Position numbers and translations under genes: made by a program. A stretch of DNA of 64,000 bases from Microbulbifer sp. TB1203 (lineage in GTDB: Bacteria > Pseudomonadota > Gammaproteobacteria > Pseudomonadales > Cellvibrionaceae). The notes under the pieces are model-generated. The model had not been told where the DNA came from, did no database searches, and saw only the letters and a program-made list of their open reading frames with translations. Location of the stretch: assembly GCF_030997045.1 (NCBI RefSeq), contig NZ_CP116899.1:1426001-1490000 (forward strand), in the 5' to 3' direction. The stretch's first letter is position 1. Each line of letters opens with the position of its first letter. This document shows, piece by piece, positions 42,730 through 50,848 of the stretch.

Positions 42730-43746
42730 TCAGGGATAGTAGCGGGGTTCCGGTTCCAGTTCCACGCCGAACCTGGCGCGGACATCCGCCGCTATCTCGG
42801 CGGCGAGGGCGGTTACTTCGGCGCCGGCGCCCCGCCCTGGGTTTACCAGCACCAGGGCCTGGCGGTCGTGCACGCCCACCGCGTTGCGTTGCCGGCCGCG
42901 CCAGCCGGCGCGGTCGATCAGCCAGGCGGCAGCCAGTTTCCAGCGCTCGCCGGCGGCGAAGGCCACCAGGTCGGGATGGGCCTTCTTGAGGCTGTGGTAG
43001 ACGTCCGCGTCCACCAGGGGATTTTTGAAAAAACTGCCGGCGTTGGGTATCTCGTCCGGTGACGGCAGCTTGCTGTTGCGGATGGCGATCACCGCCTGCG
43101 CCACCTCGTCCGGCGTCAGTGCCCTGCCGCCCTGTTCGCGACGGGCGAAATACTCCCCCAGTGCGGGGTAGTCGATGCGCGGGCGCCAATCCGAGGACAG
43201 CTTCAGGCGCACCTGGGTAATGATGTACCGATCCCGCGCGCGCCCTTTGAACACGCTGTCGCGATAGCCAAACTCGCAGTCGGCAGCGGAGAATTCACGC
43301 AGCTCGCCGGTGGCGATATGCACCGCCTGGAGGTCGATAAAGGAGTCCCGCAATTCGACGCCGTAGGCGCCGATATTCTGGATCGGCGCCGCACCGATTT
43401 TTCCGGGGATCAAGGCCAGGTTTTCCAGCCCGCCCAACCCCCGTTCCACCGTGTGCATCACCAACTGGTGCCAGTTTTCCCCCGCGGCGGCGCTCAGGCG
43501 GGTGCCTTCAGGACTCTCCTCCAGGGACAGGCCGTGAAGCTCCATATAGATCACCAGACCCGGGTAGTCACTGGTCAACACGATATTGCTGCCGCCCCCG
43601 AGGGGGAGTATCGGCAGCTTCCTCCCCCGGGCGAATGCCAATGCCTCCCGCAACTGCTCAAGGCTTTCCACCCGCGCGAAGTATGCGGCTCGGGCGGCGA
43701 TTGCCAGGGTATTGAGTGGTTGTAAATCGATATCGGTTTGAATCAC
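42730..43746 (-). CDS. murB: UDP-N-acetylenolpyruvoylglucosamine reductase
   Basis: A 338-residue flavoenzyme of cell-wall precursor synthesis. FAD-binding LPILPLGGGSNIVLTSDYPG, the catalytic Ser in PNAGSFFKNPLV, and the C-terminal domain with GRQRNAVGVHDRQALVLVN mark the long (E. coli-type I) MurB. The GTG start (43744-43746) overlaps the kdsB stop as GTGA. It continues the lpxK-kdsB-murB order common in gammaproteobacteria. Confidence 0.96.
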   Translation of the reverse strand: MIQTDIDLQPLNTLAIAARAAYFARVESLEQLREALAFARGRKLPILPLGGGSNIVLTSDYPGLVIYMELHGLSLEESPEGTRLSAAAGENWHQLVMHTVERGLGGLENLALIPGKIGAAPIQNIGAYGVELRDSFIDLQAVHIATGELREFSAADCEFGYRDSVFKGRARDRYIITQVRLKLSSDWRPRIDYPALGEYFARREQGGRALTPDEVAQAVIAIRNSKLPSPDEIPNAGSFFKNPLVDADVYHSLKKAHPDLVAFAAGERWKLAAAWLIDRAGWRGRQRNAVGVHDRQALVLVNPGRGAGAEVTALAAEIAADVRARFGVELEPEPRYYP

Positions 43747-44501
43747 GCCAACAACTCGCGCATGCGCTCCAGGTCCTGCTCGGTATCCACGCCACCGGGG
43801 ACCTCCTCCTGCGCATCCGCCACATGGATATCCTCGCCGTGATAAAGGAAGCGCAACTGCTCCAGCGCCTCAAACTGCTCCAGCGGAGCCATCGGCCAGG
43901 ACACGAAGCGGTTCAACAGCGCCACCCGGTAAGCATAGATGCCGATATGCCGGCGAGGTTCCAGCCCCCGGGGCAGTTCGCGGCATTCGACGGCGAAGGC
44001 GTCCCGCGGCCAGGGGATGGGAGCGCGGGAAAAGTAGCGGGCAAGGCCGCTCTCGGCGGCCACCACCTTGACGATATTGGGGTTGCGGAAGTCCTCCAGG
44101 GTGCGGATCGGCTCCGCCAGGGTGGCCACCCCCGCCTGCGGGTTCGCGGCCAGGTTGGCGGCCACCTGGTCGATCACCGCAGGGGGTATGAGCGGCTCGT
44201 CCCCCTGCACGTTGACCAGGATGCGGTCCTCCGCCAGCCCCAGGTTGGCGGCCACCTCCTGCAGACGGTCGGTACCGGAGGCGCAATCGTCGGCGGTCAT
44301 GCACACCTCTCCACCGAAGGCGCGCACCGCTTCCGCCACGCGCATATCGTCAGTGGCCACGATCACCCGCCCCGCGCCGCTCTCGCGGGCGCGGCGGTAG
44401 ACGTGCTGCACCATCGGCAGGCCGCCGATATCCGCCAGGGGCTTGCCCGGCAGGCGGCTGGAGCCGTAGCGGGCGGGGATAATCACGTCGAAATCAGTCA
44501 C
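43743..44501 (-). CDS. kdsB: 3-deoxy-manno-octulosonate cytidylyltransferase
   Basis: A 252-residue enzyme that activates Kdo to CMP-Kdo for lipopolysaccharide synthesis. FDVIIPARYGSSRLPGKPLA at the N terminus and VQGDEPLIPP with the magnesium-binding Asp are diagnostic. GTG start at 44499-44501, overlapping the lpxK end by eight bases. The small trm112-like gene often found between lpxK and kdsB is missing. Confidence 0.96.
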   Translation of the reverse strand: MTDFDVIIPARYGSSRLPGKPLADIGGLPMVQHVYRRARESGAGRVIVATDDMRVAEAVRAFGGEVCMTADDCASGTDRLQEVAANLGLAEDRILVNVQGDEPLIPPAVIDQVAANLAANPQAGVATLAEPIRTLEDFRNPNIVKVVAAESGLARYFSRAPIPWPRDAFAVECRELPRGLEPRRHIGIYAYRVALLNRFVSWPMAPLEQFEALEQLRFLYHGEDIHVADAQEEVPGGVDTEQDLERMRELLA

Positions 44502-45522
44502 GTCTAAAACTCTGCAGATGATGATGTACTTTCTGGAAGAAAAGGTCCGGCAGTTGGCCCCGCACCTCCAGTGCCCACCAGTGGCTCTGCCAGAAGTCCC
44601 GGCATTTTACCGCGTCCTTCATGGTCATGATCACCGGCGTCACACCGTCGAACTGCAGCTCCTGGGCGCTGAACTGGTGGTGGTCGGCATAGGGCTGCTC
44701 CGTCACCTTGTAGCCCATCTGGCGCAGCTCGCGAAAGAAGCGTTGCGGATTGCCGATGGCGGCGACGCCGTGGCAGGGTCCCGGCTCCGGTCCCGAGGTC
44801 AGTTTCAGGGTGGAGGTCTGGTCCAGGTTGAACTGGTGCCAGCTGGACGGCGCCAGCTTCATTTGGAATTCCAGCAATTCGCCACACTGGGACTTCACCC
44901 GCTCCTGTGGCTCGCCGTTGGACACCACCAGATCCACCGTGCGCAGCCGCTCGGCGGGTTCCCTCAACGGGCCCCTGGGCAGCAGGCGGCCGTTGCCCAG
45001 GCCCCGCTGGCCATCCACCACACAAATCTCCAGGCTGCGCCAGAGCTTGTAGTGTTGCAGGCCGTCATCGGCGAGGATCACATCGCACTGGTGGTAATCG
45101 ATCAGCGCGCGGGCCGCCTCCGCGCGGTCGGGGGAAACCATTACCGGCAGGCCGGTGACCAGGTGAAGCATCAGCGGTTCGTCGCCGGACTCCAGCGGGT
45201 GGGACTGGGCGGTGACCTGATAAGGATACTGTTTGGCGCGGCCGCCATAGCCGCGGCTGACAATTCCCGGGTTCATGCCCCGATCCCGCAGCCAGCGCGC
45301 CAGCTCCGCAACCAGCGGAGTCTTGCCCGCGCCGCCAGCGGTAATATTGCCCACCACGATCACCGGCACCGGCAGTGACGGCGGCGGGTCCTCCAGCGCG
45401 CGGCGGCGACGGCGGCGGCTGATCGAGCGGTAGAGGGATTCCACGGGCGCGAGCAGCGAAAGCAGAGAAGCGCGCTCTCTTTCCGGGTACCAGCGTTTGT
45501 TGAACCAGTCTTCCAATGACAT
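44494..45522 (-). CDS. lpxK: tetraacyldisaccharide 4-prime-kinase
   Basis: A 342-residue lipid A kinase. P-loop GNITAGGAGKTPLVAELA near residue 70 and the acidic DDGLQHYKL motif are visible. I start at ATG 45520-45522 (MSLEDWFNKRWYPER), one base from the msbA stop; the open frame extends to 45582 but there overlaps msbA and lacks family character. Sits between msbA and kdsB in the lipid A operon. Confidence 0.94.
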   Translation of the reverse strand: MSLEDWFNKRWYPERERASLLSLLAPVESLYRSISRRRRRRALEDPPPSLPVPVIVVGNITAGGAGKTPLVAELARWLRDRGMNPGIVSRGYGGRAKQYPYQVTAQSHPLESGDEPLMLHLVTGLPVMVSPDRAEAARALIDYHQCDVILADDGLQHYKLWRSLEICVVDGQRGLGNGRLLPRGPLREPAERLRTVDLVVSNGEPQERVKSQCGELLEFQMKLAPSSWHQFNLDQTSTLKLTSGPEPGPCHGVAAIGNPQRFFRELRQMGYKVTEQPYADHHQFSAQELQFDGVTPVIMTMKDAVKCRDFWQSHWWALEVRGQLPDLFFQKVHHHLQSFRRD

Positions 45523-45523
45523 C

Positions 45524-47347
45524 TCAGGTCTGCTGCTGTAGTAAAGTGGCGTAACGACCGCCCCATGCGAGCAGTTCGGCATGGGTACCGCTCTCGATAA
45601 TCGCCCCCTGCTCCATCACCAGAATGCGATCGGCACTTTCAATAGTGCTGAGCCGGTGGGCAATCACAAAAGTGGTGCGATTTTTCATCACCTCCGCCAG
45701 CGCCATTTGAATGGCGCGCTCAGACTCATTGTCCAGCGCGGAGGTAGCCTCATCGAGTATCAGGACCGGTGCGTCCTTGAGCAGCGCGCGGGCGATGGCC
45801 AGGCGTTGGCGCTGGCCGCCGGAGAGCATCTGGGCATTGTCCCCGAGCACCGTGTGCAGGCCCTCCGGCAGCTCGTCGATAAAATCGCTGGCGTGAGCCA
45901 GCTCCACGGCCCGCCGCACTTCTTCCGGCGTGCGCGACTGCAATTCCCCATAGGCGATATTGCGGTACACGGTATCGTTAAACAATACGATATTCTGCGA
46001 CACCATGCCGATCTGCCGGCGCAGTTCCTCCAGGGGCACTTTGGTGATATCCACACCGTCCAGCAGAATGCGCCCGCTGGTCGGTTCGTAGAAGCGCGCC
46101 AACAGGCTGACCAGAGTGCTCTTGCCGGAACCGGAGGCGCCCACCAGCGCTACCGTCTGCCCCGGCTCCACGAAAAAATCGATGTCCGTCAGCACCGGAG
46201 GCGCGGCTTCGTCGTAGCGGAAGCCCAGCTGCTCGAAGGTCACCGCGCCGCGCACCGGCGACGGCAGATGCGTGGTACCGCCGCGGGGCTCCTTGGGCGC
46301 GTCGATCACTTCAAAGATACTTTCCGCCGCGGCCACACCCTTCTGGATATCTGCGTAGACCTCCGACAGGTTGCGCACCGGCTTGGCCAGCGAAGCCGCG
46401 GCACCGATATAGGAGGCGAAAACCCCGGCGGTCATGGCCTCTACCATTCCCGGCGCCAGCGCGAGCCAGACGATGGAAGCGGTGGCCACACCCACCAGTA
46501 CCTGGATTACCGATACGCTGCCATTGTCCGCCACCACCAGCTTCATATACTGCTGGCGGTTGTTGTCGCTGGCGGCGACAAAGCGGGCATTTTCATATTC
46601 GCGCCCACCGTACATGCGCACCACCTGGTAGCCGCCGATCGCTTCCTGGGTCACGTGGGTCACATCCCCCATGGTGTTCTGGATGCGATGGCTCAGTTTG
46701 CGAAAACGCTTGCCCACGGTGCGCACGATTACGGCGATCAGTGGCGCGAACAGGAAAAAAGTCAGGGTCAGTTTCCAGTTCACCATAAGCAGGTAGGTGA
46801 GCAGGCCGATGGTGGTAAAGGATTCCCGGATCAGGATTTTCAATGCCTTGGTAATGGAGTTGGTCACCTGCTCCACATTGTAGGACACCTTGGAAATCAG
46901 GTAGGCGCCGGTATAGCGATCGAAATAGGCACTGGGCAATTCGCCAATATGGGAAAAAAGTTCCGTGCGCAGCTTGTGGATCACCGAGCGCGCCACATAG
47001 GCCAGGCCGTAGCTGCCGATAAAATTGCCGATGGCCCGAAACAGAATAATTCCCAACATCGCCAGCGGTATCAGCCAGCGCGCGATCTCCTGGGGCATGA
47101 CCCCGCCGGGAAAATAGCCGGCGACATATCTGGAGAGAAAACCACGGCCCTCTTGGATGCCCGTCCCCACCGCGTCGAGCAACAGCTCGGTCACTGCGAT
47201 CAGGCTGACATTCATGAGAGAAAACAGCATGAAACCGAACACCGCGAGGGCGAAGACCGGCCAGAGAGGCAGAGCGTAGGAGAGCAGGCGGCGGTAGGTT
47301 TTCGATCCCCGGCGATCGGGCGCCGCCGGGTTGGCGATTTTATCCAT
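45524..47347 (-). CDS. msbA: lipid A export permease/ATP-binding protein MsbA
   Basis: A 607-residue half-transporter that flips lipid A-core across the inner membrane. Six membrane helices in about residues 20-325, then an ATPase domain with Walker A LVGASGSGKSTLVSLL, signature MLSGGQRQRLAIARAL and Walker B PVLILDEATSALDNE. Followed immediately by lpxK. ExbD lies upstream (48 bp gap), so the cluster is exbB-exbD-msbA-lpxK-kdsB-murB. Confidence 0.96.
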   Translation of the reverse strand: MDKIANPAAPDRRGSKTYRRLLSYALPLWPVFALAVFGFMLFSLMNVSLIAVTELLLDAVGTGIQEGRGFLSRYVAGYFPGGVMPQEIARWLIPLAMLGIILFRAIGNFIGSYGLAYVARSVIHKLRTELFSHIGELPSAYFDRYTGAYLISKVSYNVEQVTNSITKALKILIRESFTTIGLLTYLLMVNWKLTLTFFLFAPLIAVIVRTVGKRFRKLSHRIQNTMGDVTHVTQEAIGGYQVVRMYGGREYENARFVAASDNNRQQYMKLVVADNGSVSVIQVLVGVATASIVWLALAPGMVEAMTAGVFASYIGAAASLAKPVRNLSEVYADIQKGVAAAESIFEVIDAPKEPRGGTTHLPSPVRGAVTFEQLGFRYDEAAPPVLTDIDFFVEPGQTVALVGASGSGKSTLVSLLARFYEPTSGRILLDGVDITKVPLEELRRQIGMVSQNIVLFNDTVYRNIAYGELQSRTPEEVRRAVELAHASDFIDELPEGLHTVLGDNAQMLSGGQRQRLAIARALLKDAPVLILDEATSALDNESERAIQMALAEVMKNRTTFVIAHRLSTIESADRILVMEQGAIIESGTHAELLAWGGRYATLLQQQT

Positions 47348-47395
47348 AGGATATTTGTTTCAGACCACAAAAACAGAGTGCGGAAAAAAAGAGAC

Positions 47396-47830
47396 TCAAT
47401 CCCCCGTTTCCTGCTCTCCGGAGGGCTGCCGCGTCGTGATGCTCAGATGGACGAAACCCAACTGGCCGGCGGCATCCATGGCACGGACCACAGCCTGGTG
47501 CTGGGCAATGGCATCGGCCGTGATAACGAGTGGGCGATTGTACTCGCCCGCGGAAACTTCCGACAGCGCCGATTTCAGGGTGGCCAGCTTTTTATTGATC
47601 AGCGCGCGGCCGTCCACTGCGTAGGAGCCATCCGCATTGATCACTACCTCGATGGCGCTGGGCGGGTTGTCCGCCTGGGGCCCCGCCGCTTCAGGCAGGT
47701 CCAGCTTCAGGTGGCTCTCCTTGGTAAAGGTGGTGGAGACCATAAAGAAAATCAGCAGCAGGAACACCACGTCGATCAGCGGCGTGAGGTTGACTCCATC
47801 CTGTTCCCGGGCCTGGCGGCGAAACTGCAT
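47396..47830 (-). CDS. exbD: ExbD/TolR family biopolymer transport protein
   Basis: A 144-residue protein with a short cytoplasmic N terminus (MQFRRQAREQDGVNLTPLID), one helix carrying the conserved Asp (NLTPLIDVVFLLLIFFMVST) and a periplasmic domain. With ExbB it forms the proton-driven motor for TonB-dependent uptake or Tol-type envelope work. It lies 12 bp after exbB. Confidence 0.95.
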   Translation of the reverse strand: MQFRRQAREQDGVNLTPLIDVVFLLLIFFMVSTTFTKESHLKLDLPEAAGPQADNPPSAIEVVINADGSYAVDGRALINKKLATLKSALSEVSAGEYNRPLVITADAIAQHQAVVRAMDAAGQLGFVHLSITTRQPSGEQETGD

Positions 47831-47842
47831 AGTGCCTCCTGC

Positions 47843-48463
47843 TCAGGCCGCTTCGATACGGCGGTCGCTGTGCAGCGCATCCACCAGCTTGACGGCCTCC
47901 TGCTCCATAGTGACCACGATGGTGTCCACCCGGCGCTGGAAGTAGCGGTGCGCCATCAGCGCGGGAATTGCCACGGTGAGGCCGGCGGCGGTGGTGATCA
48001 GCGCCTGGGAGATACCACCCGCGAGCACACCCGCATTGCCGGTGCCCTCCAGCATGATTGCGGTAAACACCTGGATCATCCCCACCACCGTCCCCAGCAG
48101 GCCAATCAGCGGCGCCACCGCGGCGATGGTACCGAGAGCGCCGAGGAAGCGTTCCAGTTCGTGTACCACCTGACTGGCGGCCTCTTCGATACTGTCCTTC
48201 ATCACATCGCGGCCGTGGCGGGAGTTGGACAGGCCGGCGGCGAAGATGCGGCCCAGATGGCTGGAATCCCGCAACTCTTTGAGCTTGTCGCCACTGATCT
48301 GATTGTTTTTCAACCACCCCCAGACTTCACCCAGCAGGGTGCGGGGGGCAATTCTGCGTGGATTCAGGGTCCACAGGCGCTCGATACAAATGGCGATGAC
48401 GGCAACGGAACAGAGCAGGATAGGCAGCATCAACCAGCCGCCGGATTTTATTATTTCCAACAC
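47843..48463 (-). CDS. exbB: ExbB/MotA/TolQ family proton channel protein
   Basis: A 206-residue protein with three membrane helices: LPILLCSVAVIAICIERLW at the N terminus, then IAAVAPLIGLLGTVVGMIQV and ALITTAAGLTVAIPALMAHR. I start at GTG 48461-48463 (VLEIIKSGGWLMLP) because the expected N terminus is there, preceded by AAGAAAA. A frame open to 48814 adds 117 residues translated mostly from the 88-bp tandem repeats, which is not biological. Confidence 0.93.
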   Translation of the reverse strand: MLEIIKSGGWLMLPILLCSVAVIAICIERLWTLNPRRIAPRTLLGEVWGWLKNNQISGDKLKELRDSSHLGRIFAAGLSNSRHGRDVMKDSIEEAASQVVHELERFLGALGTIAAVAPLIGLLGTVVGMIQVFTAIMLEGTGNAGVLAGGISQALITTAAGLTVAIPALMAHRYFQRRVDTIVVTMEQEAVKLVDALHSDRRIEAA

Positions 48464-48588
48464 TTTTCTTAGGTCCCAGGCTGCGGAAGAGAAAATTCGG
48501 ATGAAGACTCTACCACAGCTGGCGACGGCAGCTAAGACCGCGGGGGCGTCTTTTTCTTCTATGTGACGGCCATAGCACAAAACGGCAG
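48464..48588. other. upstream region of exbB
   Basis: A 125-bp non-coding stretch between the exbB start and the tandem repeats, which should hold the exbB promoter. I see no palindrome. Confidence 0.4.
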
Positions 48589-48862
48589 GGCCGCAGGCGC
48601 CGTGAATACCTGGAGCGGCCGGACCAGCCGTTTTGCGCAGCCTAAGGCTGCCCGTAGGGTGAGTGGTTCGGCGTTCCGAGCCAGGGACGGCCTGAATAAC
48701 AAAACGGCAGGATTGCCGTTTTGCACAGCCTAAGGCTGCCCGTAGGGTGAGCGGTTCGGCGTTCCGAGCCAGGGACGGCCCGAATAACAAAACGGCAGGA
48801 TTGCCGTTTTGCACAGCCTAAGGCTGCCCGAAGGGTGAGGGCCAGGGACGGCCCGAATAAAT
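48589..48862. repeat. 88-bp tandem repeat array with hairpins
   Basis: About 2.7 units; clear period of 88 bp (AAAACGGCAGG starts at 48701 and 48789). Each unit holds AAAACGGCA-GGAT-TGCCGTTTT (9-bp stem), CAGCCTAAGGCTG, and CGGTTCGGCGTTCCGAGCC. The first unit is longer and diverged, the last lacks 18 bp. The array lies downstream of the low-complexity protein gene and upstream of exbB. Confidence 0.85.
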
Positions 48863-48863
48863 A

Positions 48864-48892
48864 GCCGCCGGCATTGCTGCCGGCGGCCTTCG
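48864..48892 (-). terminator. hairpin terminator of the low-complexity protein gene
   Basis: GCCGCCGGCA-TTGC-TGCCGGCGGC, a 10-bp perfect stem followed on the minus strand by TATTTATTC. It lies 20-48 bp after the stop at 48912. Confidence 0.7.
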
Positions 48893-48911
48893 CGTCGCGG
48901 ATGCTACTAAC

Positions 48912-49694
48912 TTAGCGCGATGGACGCTCAGGGCGCGCGGGCTTTTCCGGGCGCTCCACTTTTTCCGGGCGCTGCACTTTTTCCGGGCGCTCCAGTTTCA
49001 CCGGGCGCTCGGGTCGATCGAGCTTGGCCACCTTCTCAACCTTGTCGACCCTCTCCACCTTGAGCGCCTTTTCCGACCGCGTTCCTTTGTCTGCCTTGGC
49101 CATTCTCTCGGCTTTGGCGTTTTCCACCTTGTCGGGGCGGTTGGAACGGATGCCGCTGATCACCTCGCCGAGGTTCACGCCCAGCTCTTTCGCGATCCGG
49201 CCCCAGCCCATACCCTCGACCTGGCGCAGGTAGAGCACCTCGTTCAGGGATTCCTCCGGTGTCATGCCGATTTCCCCGGCGGTAGAGGACATAGCCAACT
49301 GCTCCGCCAGCGCCAAGGTGATAAACACATTGCCGTAGCCCATTCCGGCGGCCGCCTCGCCGGCTTCGCCCTCGACTTCGTCAACATCGGTATCGCCATC
49401 GGCGACATCCTCGACCGCGTCGCCTTCTGCACCATCCCCGGTATCTTCCGGGGGCCGATAGCTGATCGAACCGCCGCGCAGGCCTTCCACCGTGGCCTGG
49501 GATTGCTCTTCCCCGCCGAGGAAGTCGCTGAAGAAGCCGGCAATCTTGCCGGAGGGTACCTCGGCAACCGACTCCACGACTTCGGTATCCGCCGCATCGG
49601 TTTCCGGCATATCCTCATCGGCCCAGGCGAAATTTCCCACCAGCAACCCGGCCAACACTGCCGGCAGCAGGCGGGCTTTGAATGGCATTCTCAT
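48912..49694 (-). CDS. exported low-complexity protein with RPEK-type repeats
   Basis: A 260-residue protein from ATG 49692-49694, preceded by GGAGAAG. Signal peptide (MRMPFKARLLPAVLAGLLVG, ending AWA-DE). The mature N-terminal half is strongly acidic (DGAEGDAVEDVADGDTDVDE). A central globular stretch (ITLALAEQLAMSSTAGEIGM, SLNEVLYLRQVEGMGWGRIA) looks like a short helical domain. The C-terminal 85 residues are basic and repetitive (RPEKV, RPEKP, KVEKV). The pattern of acidic half, helical patch and charged tail is known in a few marine gammaproteobacterial hypotheticals; no function known. Confidence 0.7.
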   Translation of the reverse strand: MRMPFKARLLPAVLAGLLVGNFAWADEDMPETDAADTEVVESVAEVPSGKIAGFFSDFLGGEEQSQATVEGLRGGSISYRPPEDTGDGAEGDAVEDVADGDTDVDEVEGEAGEAAAGMGYGNVFITLALAEQLAMSSTAGEIGMTPEESLNEVLYLRQVEGMGWGRIAKELGVNLGEVISGIRSNRPDKVENAKAERMAKADKGTRSEKALKVERVDKVEKVAKLDRPERPVKLERPEKVQRPEKVERPEKPARPERPSR

Positions 49695-49787
49695 CGTTGT
49701 CTTCTCCAGTTCAATTGATTGACCCACCGGGGGCGTCATACTTAACACGTGTCTCCGCTTCGAAACGTTCCCGGCAGTTCAAAAAAA

Positions 49788-50609
49788 TTAATTGCCGGGG
49801 CGATAACTCACCTGAAATCCAAAACCCTGATCCGGGCTGCCATCCGCGAGGCCCAGATAGGCGTACACCATGCCGCTCCAACGGGCATTCAGCTTGTGGT
49901 TGAAATAGCCGAAAAGTTCTGTGGACGGATCGCTGCTGTCGGTGGTCGCCTGCTGGTAGTCCAGCGACGCACCCACACTGCTCTGCTCGTTCAGGCGATA
50001 GCCGCTGCCCACAGAGGTGTACCAGACATCTTTAATTTCCGTTTCCGGCAGATCACCCTTGAACTTGCGCGCCACAGTGGCGAAGGGGGTGAAATCGCCG
50101 ACCACAGTAAAGACCTCGGCCTGCAGGGTGTAGTCCGCTTCGCCGGTCCCCAAGCCCTTATCCTCATCCGCGGTGGGTACCTTGTACTTGGCGGACAGGT
50201 CGAAGAACCAGCGCTCCGCCACCGGCTCCAGGCTGTAGGTGCCGGTGAGCCACAGGTCGCCGATGCCCGAGTCCCGGGTGATCCCGGTTTCCGTATCCCC
50301 GCCATTGCCATTGCCGTTACCGCGGCCATTGCCGCGCCCGACAACAACACCACCATCGCCGCCGGGAACCACCCCGCCCGGCCCCTCGATCTGTGTCCAC
50401 GGCAGAGAAGCCTTGAAGGTCCAGCTGGCCGACGGTGAGTAGCTGACGGTAAAGGGGGTGCTGACAATTTCGGTTTCGGAGGTATCGCCGTAGTCCCCAC
50501 TGCTGATATCGGTTCCCAGAGTGTATTTCCACTCCGACGCACTGGAGGCGTAACTGGCGAGCGCAGTCGCCATCGACAGCATCGCGCTGCAAAGCACTTT
50601 TTTATTCAT
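49788..50609 (-). CDS. outer-membrane beta-barrel protein, unknown function
   Basis: A 273-residue protein from ATG 50607-50609. Signal peptide MNKKVLCSAMLSMATALASY (cut near SSA-SEW), then alternating aromatic strands (EWKYTLGTDISSG, WTFKASLPW, WFFDLSAKYKVPT) and a C-terminal Phe-x-Val-x-Tyr (FGFQVSYRPGN). Near residues 80-95 a Gly/Asn/Arg-rich loop (GRGNGRGNGNGNGG) is inserted. The pattern is like MetA-pathway/phenol-type putative transporters. It forms a minus-strand pair with the low-complexity protein gene. Confidence 0.7.
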   Translation of the reverse strand: MNKKVLCSAMLSMATALASYASSASEWKYTLGTDISSGDYGDTSETEIVSTPFTVSYSPSASWTFKASLPWTQIEGPGGVVPGGDGGVVVGRGNGRGNGNGNGGDTETGITRDSGIGDLWLTGTYSLEPVAERWFFDLSAKYKVPTADEDKGLGTGEADYTLQAEVFTVVGDFTPFATVARKFKGDLPETEIKDVWYTSVGSGYRLNEQSSVGASLDYQQATTDSSDPSTELFGYFNHKLNARWSGMVYAYLGLADGSPDQGFGFQVSYRPGN

Positions 50610-50848
50610 GTAGAAAACCTGGTACTTCCAATTCGATATTTGTTCAAAGGCCCAGAACCATAGCACAGGCCCGGCAGAACACTGCGATCCACCTCGCAGT
50701 TATTGATCCGGGAAATGGTGCTTTTCGCAGAAATTACTAATAAGGCGGAAGGGAAGGATACCCCTCTCCCGGGACCGTATGAGGCTGCTCAGTTTTATCG
50801 TGCCTGAAGCAAAGTACTCCGCGCACTTTTTGCACAAAAACCGAGCAG

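Noticed and set aside
45581..48472. Very long plus-strand open frame (963 codons) opposite msbA, exbD and exbB.
   Set aside because: Its codons are the antisense of well-supported genes. The His/Gln-rich product has no domain. High GC at the third position of the real genes keeps the opposite frame open.
48589..48862. The 88-bp array as a CRISPR or as part of exbB.
   Set aside because: No spacers, and ExbB homology begins only at 48463. The open frame through the array is accidental.
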